Shown here: one piece after another, positions 22,481 through 27,878 of the stretch
Layout: each line of letters opens with the position of its first letter
Position numbering within the stretch: position 1 is the stretch's first letter
NCBI GenBank assembly: GCA_947631675.1
Contig: CANRMG010000002.1
Coordinates: 1 to 27,878 of the forward strand
From: an uncultured Oscillospiraceae bacterium
GTDB lineage: Bacteria > Bacillota_A > Clostridia > Oscillospirales > Oscillospiraceae
Reading direction: 5' to 3'
Length of the DNA: 27,878 bases
Program-made: the position numbers and the translations under genes
Notes under the pieces: generated by a model
Databases searched by the model: none
Seen by the model: only the letters and a program-made list of their open reading frames with translations
What the model was told of the DNA's origin: nothing

Positions 22481-23518
22481 TTACTTGACCTGATCCTGCA
22501 GCTCCTCAGGCAGATACTCCTCGTACAGACGCTCCATGGCGACCTCGTCGAAGTCGGGGCCATACTCGAACCAAGTGGTATAAGCGGCTTCCTTCATGAT
22601 CTCGACGCTCTCCTCGTCGGGAGTGACGATGGTGACGCCAGCTTCCTCGGCCTTGGTCAGGAAGTCGGTGCAGTCCTTGCGGATCTCCTCACGGGTCAGG
22701 AGGGCAGCCTCCTTGGCGGCGCGGTAAACCACGTCACGCTGGGCCTCGGTCAGGCTCTGGGTCCAATCCAGGTTGGCGCTCCAGTACATGGTGCCCCAGC
22801 TCTCCTGGGTCAGATAGATCCAGTCGGCGACCTCTTCCAGGTGGAACACGTTCATGGCCCAGGGGCTGTTGGTGATGCAGTCCATGGTGCCCTGCTGCAG
22901 GCCGGTGTACTGATCGATGCCGCTGACGGTGGTCAGACCGAGCTTCTCATAGTAGAAGTGGAAGAAGGGGATGTCGGGGGTGCGGACGATCTTGCCGGCC
23001 AGGTCCTTGATAGAGGTGGGGACAGGACCGGTGCCGATCAGGCTCTTCAGGCCGTTATCCAGATTCTCGATGAGGTCGATGCCATACTCAGCGGCAACTT
23101 CCTTGTGGCGCTGGAACATCCAGCCGTTGTTGTAGTGCTCGTCAACCTCGTCGAAGCTGGTGAACAGGTAGGGCAGGCTGGTCCAGTTCATGTTGACGTC
23201 GGGGGTGCCGAAGTCAACGCCGTCGATGGACAGGGGGAGCATGTCGATGTCGCCCATCTGGAGCAGCTGAACAGCTTCCTTCTCCGCGCCCAGGGTGCCG
23301 GCGGGGATCAGGTTCACGGTGATGGCGCCGCCGGAGTACTCCTCAAGCAGCTCGATGGTCTTGGGGATCAGGGTGCCGTCGATGGTCTGACCGGCAACAG
23401 CGTTGTACATGTTGATGGTCAGGGGCTCGACTTCCACTGCCTCGCCGTCGGCGAAAGCGACAGCGCTCAGCCCCATGATCATGACCAGGGCAAGAGCCAG
23501 TGCGAGAATCTTCTTCAT
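22481..23518 (-). CDS. TRAP transporter substrate-binding protein (DctP type)
   Basis: A 345-residue secreted solute-binding protein. Residues 1-23 form a Sec signal peptide (MKKILALALALVMIMG, then AVAFA before DG); there is no lipobox cysteine, so it is not a standard lipoprotein. This is unusual for a Gram-positive cell and suggests it is held by the permease or released. The family region AGKIVRTPDIPFF with R179 matches the conserved arginine that binds a substrate carboxylate in DctP proteins. It is followed by YTGLQQGTMDCITN in place of the usual YTALQTGVVDGQEN. It leads the TRAP/TIM/VOC/MDR operon. The substrate is probably an organic acid; the sequence does not say which. Confidence 0.94.
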   Translation of the reverse strand: MKKILALALALVMIMGLSAVAFADGEAVEVEPLTINMYNAVAGQTIDGTLIPKTIELLEEYSGGAITVNLIPAGTLGAEKEAVQLLQMGDIDMLPLSIDGVDFGTPDVNMNWTSLPYLFTSFDEVDEHYNNGWMFQRHKEVAAEYGIDLIENLDNGLKSLIGTGPVPTSIKDLAGKIVRTPDIPFFHFYYEKLGLTTVSGIDQYTGLQQGTMDCITNSPWAMNVFHLEEVADWIYLTQESWGTMYWSANLDWTQSLTEAQRDVVYRAAKEAALLTREEIRKDCTDFLTKAEEAGVTIVTPDEESVEIMKEAAYTTWFEYGPDFDEVAMERLYEEYLPEELQDQVK

Positions 23519-23602
23519 TGCGTAATTCCTCCGTTAAAGTAGTAGTGTGCTAAAAACTTTACCAAATACGCCGATGTGCACACTCAAATTTTTGGTGGCT
23601 TT

Positions 23603-23630
23603 ATTGTAACGGAACCGATAGGAATTGCAA
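23603..23630 (-). promoter_or_regulatory. Promoter P1 of the TRAP operon
   Basis: On the minus strand TTGCAA (23630-23625), 16-nt spacer, TACAAT (23608-23603), giving a leader of about 80 nt. The dyad GTGTGCACA-like sequence near 23573-23582 within the leader may be a regulator site. Confidence 0.55.
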
Positions 23631-23663
23631 GTCCCAAAAAGTTATCTCTCTACATTCCTAAAG

Positions 23664-23692
23664 ATTATACGTTGATGTTCCGTACCTATCGA
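23664..23692 (-). promoter_or_regulatory. Alternative promoter P2 of the TRAP operon
   Basis: On the minus strand TCGATA (23692-23687), 17-nt spacer, perfect TATAAT (23669-23664). The -35 is weak, so this is a typical layout for an activator-dependent promoter. Confidence 0.45.
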
Positions 23693-23699
23693 TGGCTGC

Positions 23700-24257
23700 T
23701 CAGTCGCTGACGAAATCGCTGGGATTTCCGGCACGGGGGTCGTTGGCCAGGGGGCCTACCACCACGCTGCCGCACTCCATGAGCACGCCCAAAAGCTCCC
23801 GCAGATCGTAAAAAGTACAGCCCTTGCGGCTGCCGTCGGCCAGCACAGGGCCCATCTCGGCGTAGTTATAGCGGGGGATGCCCATCTCCTTCATGGTCCG
23901 CGCCAGAGCGGGCTGGTTGCCGATCTTCACGCCGATGTGGTGGATGCCGTTGCCGTGCTCGATGAGGAAGTCGGAGTAGGGATTTCCGGGGGATTTGTCC
24001 AGCGGCTCGATGATCTCCAGGTCGATGCCGCCCAGGCTGAAGCGGGCGAAGCGGTGGAAGAACCGGCAGGGCTTCTCGTTGTAATTCAGTCCGTCCCAGC
24101 CGTCCTTTTCATAGGCGTCCTTGGTGCACTTGCGCACGATGGTGCTCTCGTCCAGGGCGAAGATCTTCTTCCAGTTTTCCATTACCGCGTCCAGGTCGTT
24201 GACGCACAGCGCCACCTGGAACACCAGGTCTACAGAGGGTTTTTCGCGCTCTTCCAT
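23700..24257 (-). CDS. VOC family protein, paralogue 4
   Basis: A 185-residue VOC protein with intact putative ligands Q14 (LVFQVALCV), E81 (GGIDLEIIEP), H107 (GIHHIGVKI) and E161 (VLMECGS). The subfamily marks DESTI and SDFLIEHGNGIHH are present. AAGGAGG precedes ATG 24257. It lies 141 bases after the iron alcohol dehydrogenase gene and directly upstream of the TRAP operon promoters. No terminator is evident between it and the TRAP operon, so read-through from the MFS/ADH group is possible. It probably handles a related intermediate to the other VOC proteins. Confidence 0.85.
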   Translation of the reverse strand: MEEREKPSVDLVFQVALCVNDLDAVMENWKKIFALDESTIVRKCTKDAYEKDGWDGLNYNEKPCRFFHRFARFSLGGIDLEIIEPLDKSPGNPYSDFLIEHGNGIHHIGVKIGNQPALARTMKEMGIPRYNYAEMGPVLADGSRKGCTFYDLRELLGVLMECGSVVVGPLANDPRAGNPSDFVSD

Positions 24258-24398
24258 AGGGCTCCTCCTTCAAATAATTAGGTATAACGTGGTCCGCATG
24301 GATGGGCCCGGCGCCGGCGCGCCGTCCCACTCAAAAATCTATCAAGAGCCGGGCAAAATGGCAAATCAATTCTTGGAATGTGGGCCTATAACCGATGC

Positions 24399-25529
24399 TC
24401 ATACCAGCCGGCGGCGGTAGATGGCCGCGGCGTCGGCGGGGGTGAATGAGCTGTATGCGGCGGCCAACAGACGCTGTTTGGCCTGGAAGATGTTCTCCAC
24501 GAAGGGCTCTACATCCGCTTCCGTCATGCCGCAGGCGGACAGAGGCCGGCTCGGGTGCACCCGCTCCAGCAGCGTATCCAGCCCCTGGAAGGGGGATGGG
24601 GCCTCCACACCTGCCCCGGCCAGGGCCGGAGCCAGCAGCTCACCCAGCTCTGCCAGCAGCGGGCCGGGGGCTGTGCGCTCATAATGGCAGAAGACCTCCG
24701 TCAAAAACTGGCGGATGCTTTCGCCGTGGCTCATCTTGTACTTCTCCTCCAGAGGGTAGCCCAGGGCGTGGACGGGACCGGCGCCGCCGTTATTCACCGC
24801 CATGCCCGCCAGGCAGCTGGCGGTGAGAAAGTTCTTCAGCAGATGCTGCTGGGCCTGCGGCCCCTCCAGGGCCAGACGGCAGTAGCCGTCCGTCAGCAGA
24901 CGGATGGCTCGGGCCCCCACGGCGCGCGCCATCTCATTGCCCCGGGTGGCGGACACATATGACTCCATGGCATGGCCCAGAGCGTCCACAGAGCAGTTGA
25001 CGAACACGGGGTAGGGCAGACCCTGAAGAAGCTCCGGCACCAGCACGGCGTGGGTCGAGGACAGCACCGGGTCCATGATCGCGGTCTTGAAACCCGTATC
25101 CGCCATGGTGATGATGCCTCCGAAGGTGACCTCGCTGCCCGTGCCGCAGGTGGTGGGCAGCACGATGAGGGTCTTGTCCAATTCGATGGGGATCTCGTGG
25201 CACATCACCCGTCGGATGGGATAGGCGTCATGGACGCAGATGACCTTGGCGATGTCGATCACGCTGCCTCCGCCTACGGCGATGACGCGCCGGATGTCGC
25301 GGCCCGCCATGTCCTGCAGGATGGAGTCGACCATCTCTTCCCGGGGTTCCCCCGGGCCGTAGCGGTCCTTCAGCAGGACGAAGCAGTCCGGCGCGGCCTG
25401 CCGGATATAGTTTTCATAGATCACCGACTCGGTGAGGATCATGTCTGTCCGCCCCAGGGAGAACGCCTGGGCGAACTGTACGAAACGGTCGAACAGATGT
25501 ACGGTCGGCTTGACGCAGAAAAGCTCCAT
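24399..25529 (-). CDS. Iron-containing alcohol dehydrogenase (group III ADH)
   Basis: A 376-residue NAD(P)-dependent, iron-dependent dehydrogenase. The cofactor loop is GGGS (86-89), followed by PTTCGTGSEVT. The four iron ligands are D182 and H186 (SVDALGHAMES), H254 (GPVHALGYPLE) and H268 (MSHGESI). ATG 25529 is used because AGGAG lies 8 nt upstream; an in-frame extension to 25580 has no RBS. It begins 4 bases after the MFS gene, so they form one operon. Group III enzymes reduce aldehydes or oxidise alcohols. Here it may remove a short aldehyde released by the pathway, or act directly on the substrate. Confidence 0.93.
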   Translation of the reverse strand: MELFCVKPTVHLFDRFVQFAQAFSLGRTDMILTESVIYENYIRQAAPDCFVLLKDRYGPGEPREEMVDSILQDMAGRDIRRVIAVGGGSVIDIAKVICVHDAYPIRRVMCHEIPIELDKTLIVLPTTCGTGSEVTFGGIITMADTGFKTAIMDPVLSSTHAVLVPELLQGLPYPVFVNCSVDALGHAMESYVSATRGNEMARAVGARAIRLLTDGYCRLALEGPQAQQHLLKNFLTASCLAGMAVNNGGAGPVHALGYPLEEKYKMSHGESIRQFLTEVFCHYERTAPGPLLAELGELLAPALAGAGVEAPSPFQGLDTLLERVHPSRPLSACGMTEADVEPFVENIFQAKQRLLAAAYSSFTPADAAAIYRRRLV

Positions 25530-25533
25530 GAGA

Positions 25534-26748
25534 TCATCTCCTATTCCCGGCCGCCTCCCGCCGGACGATGCGGCGGGCATGGAACTGCCGGTAGATCAGT
25601 ACGCCCGCCAGCACGGGCACGATGAGCGCCATGTAGGCCCGGGCATAGCCAAGGGGCGTGACCAGGGCGCCTGTGAGGAACGGGCCCACGCCGATGCCTA
25701 CGTCCAGAAACAGGTAGAACGTGGAGGTGGCCAGACCGATGCGCTCCGGCGGGGCATATTTGACAGCGATGGCCTGGCCCGCGGACTGGATGGTGCCATA
25801 GCCCAAAGCCACGCACACCGCCGAGACCAGAAAGCTCACCGCGCTCCTGCCCAGGGACAGCAGCAAAAACGCCGCCACGAATATCCCCAGCGCGGGATAG
25901 ATGACCATGTTGTCCCCGCGGCGGTCCAGCAGCCGGCCCGTCAGAGGCCGGGACACCAGCAGCGCCGCGGCGTAGACCGTGAAATAGTAGGGCGCCAGGG
26001 CCGACAGCCCTGTCTCCTCCGCATAGCCGCTGATGAAGGCGGTCACCGCCGCATAGCAGATGGCGGCGATGCACATGACCATGCCGATGGGGAAGGTGGA
26101 CATCTCAAAGAAGTCCCGGATGTCAGCGCCTTTCCGGGGCGGAAGGCTCCGGCGCACGTCCCGGGGGATGCCGCCCGCCGCCAGCGCCGCCATGGCCAGT
26201 ACGGCACATACTACGCAGCAGACCAGCACCGCCCGGTAGGGCATATGCTGTGTCAGCAGCATCCCGATAAAAGGTCCGATGGCCGTGGCCGCCGTGGAGC
26301 TGAGAGTCAGGTAGGCGGTGCCTTCTCCGCGCTTTGCCTCCGGCATATCCACCACGGCGATGGTATTGAGTACCGTGCTGGCCGCGCCGAAGCAGAACCC
26401 GTGGACCAGCCGCAGCAGCAGCATCACCGGGATGCTGCCCACGATCATATATCCCAGGTTCAGCCCGATACAGGCGGCGGTGGTCACATAGGCTAACCGC
26501 CGGCGGCCGATGGCGTCCATATACCGTCCGGCGAATACCCGCGCGCCGATGGCGCCGATGGAGTAACTGCCCACGCACAGGCCCGCCAGGCTCTCCCCCA
26601 CGGAAAACCGGTCCATGATGTAGGAGGCGATGGTGGTGGACAACAGGTAGAACACTACCGCTGTGAAAAAATTGGAGCCGATGATCGCGATGAAAGACCG
26701 GGTCCAGAGCCGCTCCTGCCTGGAGACCGCCTCTCCGGGGCCGCTCAC
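25534..26748 (-). CDS. Major facilitator superfamily transporter
   Basis: A 404-residue protein with about 12 membrane segments in two halves. The loop 2-3 MFS signature is visible (GARVFAGRYMDAIGRRR), with its counterpart in the second half (SRPLTGRLLDRRGDN). I place the start at GTG 26748, which overlaps the TGA of a 25-codon reading frame (GTGA). The longer frame to 26847 reads into Arg-rich, non-family sequence and lacks an RBS of its own. The layout means translation is coupled to the stump upstream. It is co-transcribed with the iron alcohol dehydrogenase. It is probably a drug/H+ antiporter-like or organic-acid carrier; direction and substrate are unknown. Confidence 0.9.
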   Translation of the reverse strand: MSGPGEAVSRQERLWTRSFIAIIGSNFFTAVVFYLLSTTIASYIMDRFSVGESLAGLCVGSYSIGAIGARVFAGRYMDAIGRRRLAYVTTAACIGLNLGYMIVGSIPVMLLLRLVHGFCFGAASTVLNTIAVVDMPEAKRGEGTAYLTLSSTAATAIGPFIGMLLTQHMPYRAVLVCCVVCAVLAMAALAAGGIPRDVRRSLPPRKGADIRDFFEMSTFPIGMVMCIAAICYAAVTAFISGYAEETGLSALAPYYFTVYAAALLVSRPLTGRLLDRRGDNMVIYPALGIFVAAFLLLSLGRSAVSFLVSAVCVALGYGTIQSAGQAIAVKYAPPERIGLATSTFYLFLDVGIGVGPFLTGALVTPLGYARAYMALIVPVLAGVLIYRQFHARRIVRREAAGNRR

Positions 26749-26822
26749 CGATCGAAGGTGTGGATGGCGGCCGCGCAGCCGTCGGGGCCGCCTGCCACGA
26801 TCACATTTTTGTACGTATCCAT
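26745..26822 (-). pseudogene. 25-codon N-terminal stump resembling a FAD-dependent oxidoreductase
   Basis: From ATG 26822, with AAAGGAG 9 nt upstream, the frame reads MDTYKNVIVAGGPDGCAAAI plus five residues (HTFDR) to TGA. VIVAGG-P-x-GCAAAI is the beta-alpha dinucleotide-binding fold opening of FAD enzymes (usually GGGPAGCAAA), cut off after one helix. The stop overlaps the MFS start. This looks like a flavoprotein gene removed by deletion, leaving its RBS and first codons as a translational leader for the MFS gene. A genuine small leader peptide is the alternative. Confidence 0.5.
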
Positions 26823-26857
26823 CGATGGAGTCTCCTTTCTGAGACATGAAAAAACGA

Positions 26858-26887
26858 TTTATATCAAGTATATCAATTTTCTGCCAA
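26858..26887 (-). promoter_or_regulatory. Candidate promoter of the MFS/Fe-ADH group
   Basis: On the minus strand TTGGCA (26887-26882), 18-nt spacer, TATAAA (26863-26858). The spacer and -10 contain two direct copies of TTGATATA. Confidence 0.5.
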
Positions 26888-27047
26888 ATATCTAATGAAA
26901 TTCAGGCCGCGCCTGCTATGCCCCAAAGTTATAAATGACGCGCCCGGTCTGATAAGCAGACCTCTGCCATGGTGAGCAGAGGGCAGTCATACACCTTCCC
27001 GCAACTGCGATTCGGGCGTGATTTTGAGCATTTCATGCTACAGCCCG

Positions 27048-27076
27048 TTGACAAAATGTGGCGGCGCTTTTATCTT
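27048..27076 (+). promoter_or_regulatory. Candidate promoter of the gene at 27158
   Basis: TTGACA (27048-27053), 17-nt spacer, TATCTT (27071-27076), about 80 nt before the ATG, which has GGAGG 5 nt upstream. Confidence 0.55.
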
Positions 27077-27157
27077 ATAAATGTAAGTGGCTGAGTGCGG
27101 CGGGATCATGTTGTGCCCGGCGCAAACTATATATCATTCCATCGAACGGAGGAGCAT

Positions 27158-27878
27158 ATGGGAACAACGAAACTGGCGCCCGTGAGCCTGGCCATGTTTT
27201 ACGGGGCGGATCGGGACTTCGCAAACGCCTTCAGCGTGCGGGTGACGCTGAAAAACCCCATCGAGCCGGAGCCGGCGAGACTCAACACGGCGGCGTCCAA
27301 CTACCACCTGGTGGGCGTGAGCTATGAGCGGACCAGCGTGATATTCGGGGCGTTCCACGCCCCCGTGGGGAAGCAGCACTGCTGGCACATCCGCATCGGG
27401 GAGACCTCCTTTATGAAATATACCCGCACCCAGGACGGCAGCCCCGCCACCATCACCTCCGCCTTCATGGCCAAGGCCCTGCACACCCTGTACCCGGACA
27501 TGGCCGAACCGGTGGTGTGCGGCATGGCCCACAACATCCGGGACGTGATTGGAAAGCCCCTGGCCCACCAGAGCATGGTGAAGCTCATCGAGCTTGCCTA
27601 TCCGCCCCGGCTCAAGGGCGCGGACGTGGAAAAGCTGGCTATATGCAGCCGGGGCATGGTGATGCTCCAGAGCCAGCCGGAGACGGTGTGGGACACGGTG
27701 AAGAAACAGCTTGCCCTGGAGAAGGAACTGGAAGGGCTGACGTTGCAGGAGAGGTTCGCTCTGCTGCGGCCCATCGTCACCGGGGCCCGGACGGGCATCG
27801 GCATGTCGTCGATGTCGCCCAGGACGACCTCCATGTCGAAGGGGCCGCCCTCCATGACCTCGACCCCGCCGTGGTATT
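27158..27878 (+). CDS. Condensation/acyltransferase-like protein, apparently internally deleted; runs off the window
   Basis: The frame from ATG 27158 is open to the right edge (240 codons seen). The opening LAMFYGADRDFANAFSVRVTLKNPI, the strand pair YHLVGVSYERTSVIFGAFHA and a later SAFMAKALHTLYPD region followed by ICSRGMVMLQSQPE resemble the condensation/chloramphenicol-acetyltransferase fold. This is pattern memory and not a database match. In that fold the FHA strand should lead into HxxxDG; here it reads HAPVGKQ, and the segments between the blocks are much shorter than expected. That suggests in-frame deletions. The last 35 codons (rich in Ser, Met, Pro and Thr) look unlike a folded domain and could reflect a frameshift. 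Function unknown. Confidence 0.5.
   Translation, partial: MGTTKLAPVSLAMFYGADRDFANAFSVRVTLKNPIEPEPARLNTAASNYHLVGVSYERTSVIFGAFHAPVGKQHCWHIRIGETSFMKYTRTQDGSPATITSAFMAKALHTLYPDMAEPVVCGMAHNIRDVIGKPLAHQSMVKLIELAYPPRLKGADVEKLAICSRGMVMLQSQPETVWDTVKKQLALEKELEGLTLQERFALLRPIVTGARTGIGMSSMSPRTTSMSKGPPSMTSTPPWY

Larger units (their letters stand above)
26848..27157. other. Intergenic region between divergent genes
   Basis: These 310 bases are AT-richer than the rest and hold no convincing gene. The left end carries the MFS-side promoter and the right end the promoter and RBS of the plus-strand gene at 27158. AGACCTCTGCC and its imperfect inverse (GCAGAGGGC) lie near 26960-26993. I see no other signal. Confidence 0.6.

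Noticed and set aside
27598..27855. 85-codon minus-strand frame at the right edge
   Set aside because: Its first part looks fairly protein-like, but the rest is Ser-rich antisense of the plus-strand gene and there is no RBS. The window ends too soon to decide.

Overview
The window is high-GC DNA from a spore-forming anaerobic Firmicute, most plausibly a gut clostridium of the Oscillospiraceae type. This is inferred from a SpoIIE phosphatase, a GTP-type PEP carboxykinase, a TRAP transporter and many AGGAGG ribosome binding sites next to AT-rich sigma-A promoters. No phage, IS element, rRNA or CRISPR array is visible.

Positions 1-7716 are mainly housekeeping. They hold the 3' part of spoIIE with a small membrane-anchored downstream gene, and a self-regulated-looking HTH/DUF3169 pair on the minus strand. 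These are followed by an AEC-family transporter that may be translated from a leaderless mRNA, rsmA (ksgA), pckG and a tRNA-Leu(CAG). Just after the tRNA is a short tail that looks like the last codons of a lost gene, possibly an integrase, and then a STAS-domain gene whose 5' end appears frameshifted.

Positions 7847-26822 are a catabolic island. A minus-strand operon (11741 to 7847) encodes E1 alpha, E1 beta, a free-standing lipoyl protein, a free-standing E2 acyltransferase core and a metallo-beta-lactamase-fold lactonase-like hydrolase. Diverging from it, a plus-strand operon (12022-15394) encodes a VOC protein, an SDR, a zinc MDR dehydrogenase and a sugar-phosphate-isomerase-like TIM barrel, followed by a LysR regulator (15547). 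Facing these is a minus-strand operon (23518 to 16543): TRAP binding protein, small and large permeases, a VOC protein, two TIM barrels, another VOC protein and another zinc MDR dehydrogenase. Upstream, a further minus-strand group (26748 to 23700) has an MFS transporter, an iron alcohol dehydrogenase and a fourth VOC protein.

The island therefore holds four VOC paralogues, three TIM-barrel paralogues and two MDR dehydrogenases, arranged as repeated VOC/TIM/MDR modules. One adjacent TIM+VOC pair (19008-20417) has lost the residues that bind metal in the others. My reading, which is inference, is as follows. A carboxylated or polyhydroxylated, probably cyclic, compound is imported by TRAP and oxidised by the MDR, SDR and Fe-ADH enzymes. 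It is then dehydrated or isomerised by the TIM/VOC enzymes, with a lactone hydrolysed along the way. A dione or 2-oxo intermediate is finally cleaved by the TPP/lipoyl complex to acyl-CoA. The substrate cannot be read from the sequence.

The right end holds signs of decay: a 25-codon flavoprotein-like stump fused to the MFS start, and a condensation-domain-like gene that runs off the window and seems to lack its active-site core.
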